Source: a virus
Reading direction: 5' to 3' (one strand)
DNA length: 64,000 nt
Virus record (IMG/VR): IMGVR_UViG_3300042261_002390
Span: 124,001-188,000 of that record
Numbering within the stretch: position 1 is the stretch's first letter; every line of letters begins with the position of its first letter. Shown here piece after piece: positions 42,120-49,827 of the stretch. Position numbers and translations under genes: made by a program. The notes under the pieces are model-generated. The model worked only from the letters and a program-made list of their open reading frames with translations, was not told where the DNA came from and searched no databases.

Positions 42120-45100
42120 ATGAATAAAGTTTCGACTATAGCTCATATTGCTGACATCCATATTCGAAAAACACCAACAAGAAATGCTGAATATGAATAT
42201 GTGTTTAAGAACCTAATAAAATCACTGAAAGAAAAAAAACCGAGTCGTATTGTAGTTGCTGGTGATTTAGTACATGATTATCTTGATTTGCAGGGTGAAC
42301 AATTAATCCTTGTATCTTTTTTTCTTAATGAATTAAGCAAAATTGCACCTGTTCGAGTTACTCGTGGTAATCATGATTGTCGAAAAAAGAATTTGAATCG
42401 TGTGGATTCGGTTAAGGCAATTATTGAAGTGTTACAGAATCCAAATATCGTCTATTACGATAAGACTGATTTTTATTTTGATGATAATGTGATTTGGGCA
42501 GTTTGGCATCATGGTGAACAGAAAAATAATCCTTGGAAAAGTAAAGCAGCTAAAAGTATTGAAGCAAACAAAGCTGAAAATGGCTATACTGTAATTGATA
42601 TTTTTCATGACCCGGTAAGCGGATGTAAATCAACTAGTGGTTTCGAAATGAACAGCAAATCGTACTATAGGATTTCAGATTTTAAAGGCGATTTCTCATT
42701 GTTTGGTGACATTCATAAGATGCAGTATTTTGATGCTGCTAAAACTAAAGCATATTGTGGTTCATTAGTTGCACAAGATTTTAGTGAGGGTGATGATAAT
42801 TTTCATGGATATTTATTATGGGATATTGAAGCCAAAAGTGTTGAAGAAGTATCTGTTAAAAGTGAATATTCTTTTAAAAATGTATTGATTACACCGTATA
42901 CTGATTTTGATGATTTGGATTTCGAAATACCGAATCCAACGAAATTTATGAAGGTGAGGTTTGTGTGGGGTACTCTTCCACAAGTTAGAAATAAGGATTC
43001 TGAAAGAAAACTTGCTACTTATCTTAAAAGCAAGTATAATAATGTTACTATTTCTCATATTAACAAATTCCTTGAAGTAGATAAAGTTCAAGTAAATGAA
43101 AATGTTACATTACAAAACATTACCGATGCTGCAGTCCAACATGAAATTTTTAAGGAATATCTTGAAAAAATCGGTGTTGATGCTAACATGATTAATGATG
43201 TTATTGCACTTGATGAAGAAATCCTAAAGGAAATTGATGTTAGTAATGATGAAAGTATTGAATGGGATGTTATTAAATTCGGTGGCGTTAATTTTATGTC
43301 GTATGCTAAATTAGACATTGATTGGCGAGATATGGATGGATTATTCCAGATAACTGGTGATAATACTGCAGGCAAAACGACAATCATGAAAATTATTTCA
43401 TATGTTTTATTTAATAAGACATTGGAAACTGAATTTAGAATGAAATATGGTGATAAACGTTTTGTTAATAATCGTAATGGTGCTAGTTTTTGTGAAGCTT
43501 ATTTAGTGATTCAAGGTAATGGCGAATATTATGGCATTAAAAGACGTACTGAACTTACTAGGTCTAAAGATGGGGAAATTTCAGGTGCACCAACAACATT
43601 AAACTATTATTTGTTATCTAATCCTGATGAGGAAATGGATGTGAAAACATCGTTAGAAACATTAGATAGCGACCGGAGAGTAAAAACACAAAAAAATATT
43701 GATGCTATTGTTGGAACATACGATAATTTCATGCGTATTGTTATGACAACATCTGATACACTTAACCGGATATTATCTAATGATATGGCAACGTTTATTG
43801 ATTCATTGTTGTTTGATAGTGGTTTGGATATTTTCGATAAAAAACTCGAAGGTTTTAAGACCTATCAGAAGCGAGTAAATGAAAAACCTAGAGTTAGTTG
43901 TAATGTTGAGTTTACTACAACGCAAAATAGTACATATACTCAGGAAATTAATGATTTAGACGCAGAAATAAAGGAAATTGAAACCGTTAAGATTCCCGAT
44001 ATTGAAACTAGGATTGGTACTGGTAGAACATATGTTGAAAACTTATTGAAAAAGCTATATAAGATTGACCCTGATATTTATAACTTAGATGTTGATAAAA
44101 CCAAAAACACTGTGAATGTCCATAATGCAAATATTGGCGATTTTAAAGCACGCCAAGTCGTTTTAAAGAATAGTATTGATGTTTTAAGGGAAACATATGA
44201 TTCTGAAAGATTGAGTGAATTAAATCAGAAAAAAGAGCAGCATAAGTCGATTGAATATTCCAATAAGATAAAAATAAAAAATCTTGAGCAGGTTAGGATG
44301 AATCATGACCATACGATTGAAATATTGAAAGGTAATGTTGTTCGATTGAAAGAACAAGGTCTTAAATATAAGAATGAAATTGTTGAGTTGAAGAAAAGTA
44401 AAACATGTCCGACTTGTGGTCAGGCATTAACATCTGAACATCAACAACATATTGGAGAAAATATAGTGAAAATTGAAGCCGAGATGTTTTCAATTGCAGA
44501 TAAAATAAAAAACATTAATGATGTACAAATTCTCGATGAACTGAAAAAAATCACTGAGATTGATGAAGAAATTAATCAAATTAATACATTGATTGATACT
44601 CAAACATTAGAAATGGATGATGTTTTAACTGAGATTGGAAAACTTACTAATGAGAAGAACGATGTTGATAGACGTAGAGAATTGCTGGTTGAATATGAGC
44701 AAATTCCCACTAAAATACAAAATGAAGAACTGAAAACAACTATTTTAAAACAAAAACTTGATAATCATGAAAATAGCTTAAAACAAATCGAGCAAAATCA
44801 TAAGATTGAAGCTGCTATTGAATTAGCAAAACAAAAAATACATCGACTTGAATTGGACTTAAATGATGAGAACGAAAATATCTTCATTAAAAAGACTGCA
44901 ATTGGTGATAAACAAATAAAAATAAAGAATAATGAATTATTAATTACTGAATTTAAAGTACAAGAATATTGTGATAATGTTATGTCGCTATATAAAAAAT
45001 GTGTACACCGAGATGGTATTCCAAAACAGATGTTAAGTAATTATATTTTACCTAAAATCAATGTTACGTTGGAAAATATTTTATCAGTAGCACCTTTTAA

Positions 45101-45452
45101 AGTATGGCTTGACCCTGATGATTTAAGACCAAAATTGGCTTATAATAATAGACCAACTGCAATTATTGATTGTATTAGTGCATCCGGGAAAGAAAGAACG
45201 TTCTCAAGTGTTGTGTTAAAGTTTGCATTGAATCAAATCAATGTTAAGACAAAACCAACAATATTTTTGTTAGATGAAGTAATGGGTAAACTTGATGAAA
45301 ACAGTGTCGAAGAATTTATTGAAATGCTTCAATTGATTAAGCAAAACATGAAAAAAGTATTAGTTATTGAACATAAATATGAAATATCTCCGGATTATCT
45401 TTTAAGCGTAAGTTTGAATGAAGACGGCATATCTTCAGTAGTGATTGAATAA
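42120..45452 (+). CDS. Single-chain Mre11-Rad50 (SbcD-SbcC, gp47-gp46) fusion
   Basis: A 1110-residue fusion of two proteins that are normally separate. Residues 1-380 are the Mre11/SbcD-type nuclease: DIH (Asp12, His14), GDLVHD (48-53), GNHD (83-86) and a later GDIH. Residues 390-1110 are the Rad50/SbcC-type ATPase: Walker A GDNTAGKT (413-420), long coiled-coil arms, a zinc-hook CPTC (763-766), the ISASGKERTFSSV signature region and Walker B IFLLDEVMGKLDE (Asp1052, Glu1053). It would trim DNA ends and start recombination-dependent replication, as gp46/gp47 do in T4. ATG 42120 is preferred because the -7 element would place the transcript start beyond the upstream in-frame TTG. A 55-residue gene follows. 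Confidence 0.93.
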   Translation: MNKVSTIAHIADIHIRKTPTRNAEYEYVFKNLIKSLKEKKPSRIVVAGDLVHDYLDLQGEQLILVSFFLNELSKIAPVRVTRGNHDCRKKNLNRVDSVKAIIEVLQNPNIVYYDKTDFYFDDNVIWAVWHHGEQKNNPWKSKAAKSIEANKAENGYTVIDIFHDPVSGCKSTSGFEMNSKSYYRISDFKGDFSLFGDIHKMQYFDAAKTKAYCGSLVAQDFSEGDDNFHGYLLWDIEAKSVEEVSVKSEYSFKNVLITPYTDFDDLDFEIPNPTKFMKVRFVWGTLPQVRNKDSERKLATYLKSKYNNVTISHINKFLEVDKVQVNENVTLQNITDAAVQHEIFKEYLEKIGVDANMINDVIALDEEILKEIDVSNDESIEWDVIKFGGVNFMSYAKLDIDWRDMDGLFQITGDNTAGKTTIMKIISYVLFNKTLETEFRMKYGDKRFVNNRNGASFCEAYLVIQGNGEYYGIKRRTELTRSKDGEISGAPTTLNYYLLSNPDEEMDVKTSLETLDSDRRVKTQKNIDAIVGTYDNFMRIVMTTSDTLNRILSNDMATFIDSLLFDSGLDIFDKKLEGFKTYQKRVNEKPRVSCNVEFTTTQNSTYTQEINDLDAEIKEIETVKIPDIETRIGTGRTYVENLLKKLYKIDPDIYNLDVDKTKNTVNVHNANIGDFKARQVVLKNSIDVLRETYDSERLSELNQKKEQHKSIEYSNKIKIKNLEQVRMNHDHTIEILKGNVVRLKEQGLKYKNEIVELKKSKTCPTCGQALTSEHQQHIGENIVKIEAEMFSIADKIKNINDVQILDELKKITEIDEEINQINTLIDTQTLEMDDVLTEIGKLTNEKNDVDRRRELLVEYEQIPTKIQNEELKTTILKQKLDNHENSLKQIEQNHKIEAAIELAKQKIHRLELDLNDENENIFIKKTAIGDKQIKIKNNELLITEFKVQEYCDNVMSLYKKCVHRDGIPKQMLSNYILPKINVTLENILSVAPFKVWLDPDDLRPKLAYNNRPTAIIDCISASGKERTFSSVVLKFALNQINVKTKPTIFLLDEVMGKLDENSVEEFIEMLQLIKQNMKKVLVIEHKYEISPDYLLSVSLNEDGISSVVIE

Positions 45453-45463
45453 AAATAAAAACT

Positions 45464-45631
45464 ATGAATGAAGCTGTTGAAAGAGAAAGAGCCAGACTTA
45501 TTAAAGAAGGTCTGAAAGTCGCTGACGCATTGGCTAATGTCGATATCGATGATATTGATAAGGATGAATTGGAAACTTTGATTGAAAAGGCGAAGAAATT
45601 AAAGTCTAGTATATATTGGAAATTAAGTTAA
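45464..45631 (+). CDS. Small helical protein (55 residues)
   Basis: A short gene between the recombination fusion and the dCMP deaminase, with 11 bases before and two bases after it. It reads MNEAVERERARLIKEG, a central DIDDIDKDELETLIEKAKKL and ends SSIYWKLS. It is acidic and probably one or two helices. Close packing, ATG start and typical composition support a real gene; no function can be assigned. Confidence 0.6.
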   Translation: MNEAVERERARLIKEGLKVADALANVDIDDIDKDELETLIEKAKKLKSSIYWKLS

Positions 45632-45633
45632 TT

Positions 45634-46092
45634 ATGGAAAAAACAGATTGGAATTTAAGGTTTATGCAACTTGCCGACCATGTAGCACAATGGAGTAAGG
45701 ATAGAAGTACAAAAATCGGTGCGGTAATCGTTCGAGAACGAGACCCATTATCAATTGGGTATAATGGTTTTCCTCGTGGATGTGAGGATGATTCGGAAGA
45801 AAGACATCAGCGTCCATTGAAATATGATTGGGTGTTACATGCCGAAGAAAATGCTATTATAAATGCTGCACGTCAAGGTAATAAAACAATGGGTGCTGAT
45901 ATGTATGTAAATTGGTTTCCATGTGCTAAATGTGCTGGTATGATAATTAATGCAGGAATTAAGCGAGTGTTTTGCGATAAAGAACCTGATTTTAATCACC
46001 CAACATTTGGGGCAAGTTTTAAACTATCATTACAAAAATTAACCGAAGGTGGTGTTGAAATTATTTACATGAATTATGATGCACATAGATAA
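45634..46092 (+). CDS. dCMP deaminase
   Basis: A 152-residue zinc-dependent deaminase that makes dUMP from dCMP to feed dTTP synthesis. The zinc site is visible as HAEENAI (His plus the catalytic Glu) and PCAKCAG (two Cys), with the family segments SKDRSTKIGAVIV and GYNGFPRG. The long insertion found in T4 dCMP deaminase for allosteric control by dCTP/dTTP appears in part (RGCEDDSEERHQRPLKY). The ATG at 45634 is preferred over the upstream in-frame TTG, which lies in the 55-residue gene. It overlaps the next gene by 17 bases. Confidence 0.92.
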   Translation: MEKTDWNLRFMQLADHVAQWSKDRSTKIGAVIVRERDPLSIGYNGFPRGCEDDSEERHQRPLKYDWVLHAEENAIINAARQGNKTMGADMYVNWFPCAKCAGMIINAGIKRVFCDKEPDFNHPTFGASFKLSLQKLTEGGVEIIYMNYDAHR

Positions 46093-46681
46093 AACGATAT
46101 TTAAGGTTCAGGAGTTCAACCACTATAAAACAGAAAGTCCTAAAACTCAAATTGTCATCGGTAGTAGTATGAGAAAAAGCAACTATCATATTGTAAGATT
46201 GCAACATAAGGATTTTGGAAAGACTAAAAGATGGAATACATATACAATTACCCGGGATGGAGTAATATATCAACACTACGACCCTAAATATCATTCAGAT
46301 TTTATGGGAATTAAAGAAGGCGATAAACAATCAATTTCAATTGTTTTAGAAAACATGGGATATTTAATTGAATCGCCATCTGGCAAATATATTAATTGGC
46401 TTGATGAGGAATGTGATGGTACATTGGTTGGAAAAAAGAAATGGCTGGGATATAATTATTGGGAAAAGTATAGCAAAGAACAAATTGAAAACTGTGCTGA
46501 ATTATGTAGACAGCTTTGTGATGAATTTGGAATCCCTAAAGTTGTAATTGATTTCCGGAATTATCACAAAGATATTGTAAAGTTTAGGGGAATTGTTTTT
46601 AGAAGCAATTATTTTGAAGACAGTAATGATATTAATCCATTGATTGATATTAATAAATTAAATGAATTAGTAAATAAATAA
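46076..46681 (+). CDS. Amidase_2/PGRP-fold protein lacking the zinc site
   Basis: A 201-residue protein that aligns with the intact amidase at 53006 but has lost its zinc ligands. The strand IVLHHT of the active enzyme is here IVIGSS (26-31), and the C-terminal motif, His and Cys ten residues apart, is here Arg176 and Ile186 with the same spacing (FRSNYFEDSNDINP). Shared positions include TRDGVIYQ against GADGKIYQ, SISIVLENMG against SIGIEIDSWG, and the final DINP. Without the ligands, peptidoglycan amide hydrolysis is unlikely; it may bind cell wall or act as a structural or regulatory decoy. It starts inside the dCMP deaminase gene. Confidence 0.7.
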   Translation: MMHIDKTIFKVQEFNHYKTESPKTQIVIGSSMRKSNYHIVRLQHKDFGKTKRWNTYTITRDGVIYQHYDPKYHSDFMGIKEGDKQSISIVLENMGYLIESPSGKYINWLDEECDGTLVGKKKWLGYNYWEKYSKEQIENCAELCRQLCDEFGIPKVVIDFRNYHKDIVKFRGIVFRSNYFEDSNDINPLIDINKLNELVNK

Positions 46682-46682
46682 A

Positions 46683-46691
46683 GTATTTATG
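46683..46691 (+). promoter_or_regulatory. gTATTTATg late-promoter-like motif
   Basis: The motif's last bases are also the ATG of a possible 59-residue gene. It is 160 bases before the ATG at 46843, which may be its real target. Confidence 0.4.
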
Positions 46692-46868
46692 AATAACAAA
46701 TATAAAATAAAAATTGAAGCACCGCTTATTCGTCCCGGTATTACTATTGAAACAGAATGTAGCGAAAGGTATGTCGTTAAAGTAGTAAATAAGATGATGG
46801 AAATTGTGCGTGAAATAAATGAAGAGTCAAAAACACCACAAAATGGGGAAAGTAACCAACATAATTAA
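46689..46868 (+). CDS. Possible small protein (59 residues)
   Basis: A short reading frame beginning MNNKYKIKIEAPLIRPG, with a middle part ERYVVKVVNKMMEIVREI and a polar tail ending ESNQHN. Strand and helix balance looks like a folded small protein. Against it: the start codon overlaps a late-promoter motif, so transcripts from that promoter would lack its start, and it overlaps the next gene by 26 bases. It could still be read from upstream transcripts. Confidence 0.45.
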   Translation: MNNKYKIKIEAPLIRPGITIETECSERYVVKVVNKMMEIVREINEESKTPQNGESNQHN

Positions 46869-47469
46869 TGAGGAAATTTCGGCAATAACTCAAGATAAGA
46901 AAAAAGAAATTTTTGATTATCATAATATAACTGAAAGTGCTTGGAGGGATATTGTCGATGAAGCACAAGATTTTCAAGGTATTTCATTTGATTTTGAGAA
47001 TAATGACACTACTGGTCAGAAGAAAATATTTTATATTCATAAAGATTTGAGAAAGAATCAACCTATCAAATATCAAATCAATGCTGAATTATTTGAAGCC
47101 GGGGGTGATTGGGAAAATCCTGTAATGTATTTTAGACTTCAATTTGTTCGTGATTATGGTATTGTACATAGCGTTGATGAAAATAAAGATAATGAACCTG
47201 AATATGTTTGGGACATTAAACGGAAAATCAAAAATAGTGGATTGCGCAATTGTTACTGTATTATTCCACCCGTTGAGGCTGGTAATAAATTAAAAGAAGC
47301 TGATAAGAGTAATAAAAAATATAAATGGTTCGCATATCAGAGTAGTGAAATGACGAAAGAAGAAGATAAATTAGCTAGAATTACTCCTGAAGATAAAAAG
47401 AATTGTTGGAAGTGGCTTCAAGAATTATTAGCTAAAGTTGTTGATGAAAGACATAAAATGCTTGATTAG
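46843..47469 (+). CDS. Hypothetical protein
   Basis: A 208-residue protein I do not recognise. It has alternating strands and helices and several conserved-looking aromatic residues (YFRLQFVRDYGIVHSV, KWFAYQSSEM), and an acidic to neutral composition. The ATG at 46843 (MGKVTNIINEEI) is preferred; the frame continues to a start at 46819. It ends in a TAG codon and is followed at once by a late-type promoter for the next gene. Confidence 0.5.
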   Translation: MGKVTNIINEEISAITQDKKKEIFDYHNITESAWRDIVDEAQDFQGISFDFENNDTTGQKKIFYIHKDLRKNQPIKYQINAELFEAGGDWENPVMYFRLQFVRDYGIVHSVDENKDNEPEYVWDIKRKIKNSGLRNCYCIIPPVEAGNKLKEADKSNKKYKWFAYQSSEMTKEEDKLARITPEDKKNCWKWLQELLAKVVDERHKMLD

Positions 47470-47477
47470 TATTTATT
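47469..47477 (+). promoter_or_regulatory. gTATTTATt late-promoter motif
   Basis: Last base differs; 22 bases before the ATG at 47491. Its first base is the last base of the preceding stop codon. Confidence 0.5.
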
Positions 47478-47490
47478 ATAAAAAACAGAT

Positions 47491-47976
47491 ATGAACGATA
47501 TAAATAAAAAGAATGCATCAAATCAAATGCGAACATTTATAGGCAGAATGCGTAAGGGTTATACTGCAGCAAATGAATCAGTAACTGAGAAAAAAGACTT
47601 AAATGTGCGTGATATGTTAAAAATAACACGTAAATTAAATGAAGAAGTTAGTAATAACCCAATTGACAAAAAAACAGCATATGACCAAGAAAATGAAGAA
47701 AAAAAGCTGTTGAATTATTTTAAGGATATGAATGTAAATATTCGGTTCATACCTCTTGAAGTTTATGATAATTTTGTTTTTTGGGGCGGGACTGTTGATG
47801 GAATGATTCAGTTCGTATTTAAAGTGACTCCTAATGAAAATACTAGTAATGTTGAATTTAATTACTTAGAAGATTTTTCACCGGATAATCCTGAAAACGA
47901 TGAGATTGTGAATAGACTTGAAGCTTATTATGATATTTTTTCAAAATTTTGGCAAGAAAACATGGTTCAACATTAA
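47491..47976 (+). CDS. Hypothetical protein
   Basis: A 161-residue protein of unknown function. The first 60 residues are basic and polar (NQMRTFIGRMRKGYTAANE). The second half is a compact alpha-beta region with NIRFIPLEVYDNFVFWGGTVDG and VEFNYLEDFSPDNPEND. The N-terminal MRKGYTAAN-type stretch followed by an acidic region would fit a head or tail accessory protein, but there is no direct proof. It is 11 bases ahead of the next gene. Confidence 0.5.
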   Translation: MNDINKKNASNQMRTFIGRMRKGYTAANESVTEKKDLNVRDMLKITRKLNEEVSNNPIDKKTAYDQENEEKKLLNYFKDMNVNIRFIPLEVYDNFVFWGGTVDGMIQFVFKVTPNENTSNVEFNYLEDFSPDNPENDEIVNRLEAYYDIFSKFWQENMVQH

Positions 47977-47987
47977 ATAATTTGATT

Positions 47988-48767
47988 ATGAATAAAAGTG
48001 TTAATATTAATTTAAGTACGTTAATTTTAATTGGCATCATCACATTCTTATTGATTGGTGGTGGATGGACATATTATCAAAATAGGGTTGATAATTTGAA
48101 AAAAGAACTTGCTACTGAAACAAAGCTAAAAAACGCATTATTGGATAGTGTTGAATATTATCAGAATAAGGAAAAAGAATGGGTTGCTGAAAAGCTGACT
48201 ATTCAAACATCAGTTGAAAATTTGAAAAATCTTAACAATAAACTAACTGAAAACCAGAAAGAATTGGTTAAGAGAATTGAAGAAATAGGGAAAGATTATA
48301 AAATTATTGCTGCTGCTTTAATTAAAACTCAGGTAAAGGTAGATTCTTTATTATTACGAACTAAGCCAACAATAGATACATTAAAAAAGACGGTAGCTTT
48401 TGCTGATACATATAAGGAAGGTAAAAAAGAAATGAGTTTTAGTTTCACCATTGGTAATGTATTGCCAGCATTTAAAAACATTGACCCTTATCTAAGGATA
48501 GATTCACTTTCTTTCCCCAATAAACAGTTTGTTAATTTTAATTGGAAAAACGATAAGAAGGAGGGTTATCCTGTTTCATTTAGTGTTTCAAATTCAAACG
48601 ATTTTTTTAAAACAGTTAACATTGATAGCTATATTATACCCGAAGTTAATAAGTCTGAATTAAAACCAAATAATTGGCAAAAATTTGGAAAATTCATTAA
48701 AGGTAGCGGTAAAACATTAATAACAATAGGCGTTGCAGGATTTGCTGGTTGGTATATTGCCAAATAA
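47988..48767 (+). CDS. Membrane-anchored coiled-coil protein
   Basis: A 259-residue protein with a hydrophobic segment near the N-terminus (residues 9-27, LSTLILIGIITFLLIGGGW), a long coiled coil (about 30-120, DNLKKELATETKLKNALLDS...), a strand-rich domain, and a second hydrophobic stretch at the C-terminus (LITIGVAGFAGWYIA). This layout resembles membrane-spanning spanin or Rz-like lysis proteins, though a lipoprotein partner is not visible. It may link inner membrane and envelope during lysis. It is followed by a terminator. ATG 47988 is chosen because the upstream in-frame part lies inside the previous gene. Confidence 0.55.
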   Translation: MNKSVNINLSTLILIGIITFLLIGGGWTYYQNRVDNLKKELATETKLKNALLDSVEYYQNKEKEWVAEKLTIQTSVENLKNLNNKLTENQKELVKRIEEIGKDYKIIAAALIKTQVKVDSLLLRTKPTIDTLKKTVAFADTYKEGKKEMSFSFTIGNVLPAFKNIDPYLRIDSLSFPNKQFVNFNWKNDKKEGYPVSFSVSNSNDFFKTVNIDSYIIPEVNKSELKPNNWQKFGKFIKGSGKTLITIGVAGFAGWYIAK

Positions 48768-48775
48768 ATTAAATC

Positions 48776-48803
48776 GAACATACTAATATTGTATGTTCTT
48801 TTT
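48776..48803 (+). terminator. Rho-independent terminator
   Basis: GAACATAC / GTATGTTC inverted repeat with a seven-base loop, then T5. Confidence 0.85.
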
Positions 48804-48832
48804 ATTTATTATCGTTTTTTTGCTTCATCTAA

Positions 48833-48841
48833 GTATTTATA
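48833..48841 (+). promoter_or_regulatory. gTATTTATA late-promoter motif
   Basis: Exact copy, 30 bases before the ATG at 48863. Confidence 0.5.
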
Positions 48842-48862
48842 AACAACTGAATAAATAGTGAA

Positions 48863-49069
48863 ATGGATGAAAATCGTGTAAAAAAATTAATTGGTGATGA
48901 AATCGACAAGTTTGTTAAGGATTCACTAGATAAGGAAATAAAAAAAGTCTTACATTCTTCAAATAGTCAAACTAGGGAAGAAATGATTAGCACCATTAAA
49001 AATGCTATGGAAGCAGTTTATAAAATGCTTTGGGTTAAAAAAGATTTTTGGCGTTCAGACATTAAATAA
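48863..49069 (+). CDS. Small helical protein (68 residues)
   Basis: A short Lys/Glu/Asp-rich helical protein (VKKLIGDEIDKFVKDSLDKEIKK, then a second helix ending KMLWVKKDFW). It may form a helical hairpin or coiled coil. It follows a terminator and a late-type promoter and precedes a homing endonuclease by six bases. Function unknown. Confidence 0.55.
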   Translation: MDENRVKKLIGDEIDKFVKDSLDKEIKKVLHSSNSQTREEMISTIKNAMEAVYKMLWVKKDFWRSDIK

Positions 49070-49075
49070 TTTAGT

Positions 49076-49822
49076 ATGCGTAGAAAACCATCAGGATATT
49101 GGACTAAAGAACGTTGTGGTGAAGTTGCTTCATTGTGTAATTCAAGAAGTGAATTCAGATTAAAATATATTTCAGCATATAATAATTCGTGGGAGTTTGG
49201 ATGGCTTGATGAAATATGTACACATATGAATATTGCTGGAAATTTAAGAAAAAGATTAGTTTATTCATATGAATTTTCAGATAATTATGTGTATGTCGGT
49301 ATTACTTGTAATATGAATAGGAGAAATAAACAACATTTTGAGATTGGTGGTGCGGTGTTTGAACACATACATGAATCAAAATTATTGCCGATAAACAAAA
49401 TATTATCTGATGGTATTGTTGATGTGGAAAATGCATGTGAATTAGAGAGTTTTTGGGTTAATAAATATTTGATTGACGGTTGGAATATTTTAAATAAAAT
49501 TAAAACAGGTGGGTTGGGTGGAAATATATTGAAGTGGGATAAGATTAATTATTCAAAAGTGGCTATTCTATGTGAAACGAGAAAAGAATTTTCGATTCGA
49601 TTTGTTTCAGCATATATTAATGCTCGTAAAAATGGTTGGCTGGATGATATATGTTCACACATGATTTCTCGAAGAAAGCCGAAAAATTATTGGGATTTTG
49701 ATAGCTGTCGTGATGCAGCAAAAAAGTATAATACAAGATATGACTTTTCACATAAATGTAGCGGTGCATATTTTGTGTCGAAAAAAAATAATTGGTTGGA
49801 TATTTTTTATCCTAAATATTAA
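49076..49822 (+). CDS. GIY-YIG homing endonuclease with three DNA-binding repeats
   Basis: A 248-residue protein. A central GIY-YIG domain (residues 60-135) is marked by LVYSYEFSDNYVYVGITCNMNRRNKQHF, where the first strand pair reads VYSYEF-YVYVGIT and the Arg helix follows. It is framed by three copies of a roughly 40-residue unit: at 8-52, 152-197 and 206-245. Each has a Trp or Tyr start, A-x-x-C or A-x-x-Y, a TRxEF or similar, SAY and GWLD-x-ICxHM (last copy weaker). The repeats probably read the target DNA. It is free-standing, between a small gene and a virion gene, and looks intact. Confidence 0.8.
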   Translation: MRRKPSGYWTKERCGEVASLCNSRSEFRLKYISAYNNSWEFGWLDEICTHMNIAGNLRKRLVYSYEFSDNYVYVGITCNMNRRNKQHFEIGGAVFEHIHESKLLPINKILSDGIVDVENACELESFWVNKYLIDGWNILNKIKTGGLGGNILKWDKINYSKVAILCETRKEFSIRFVSAYINARKNGWLDDICSHMISRRKPKNYWDFDSCRDAAKKYNTRYDFSHKCSGAYFVSKKNNWLDIFYPKY

Positions 49823-49827
49823 TACAA

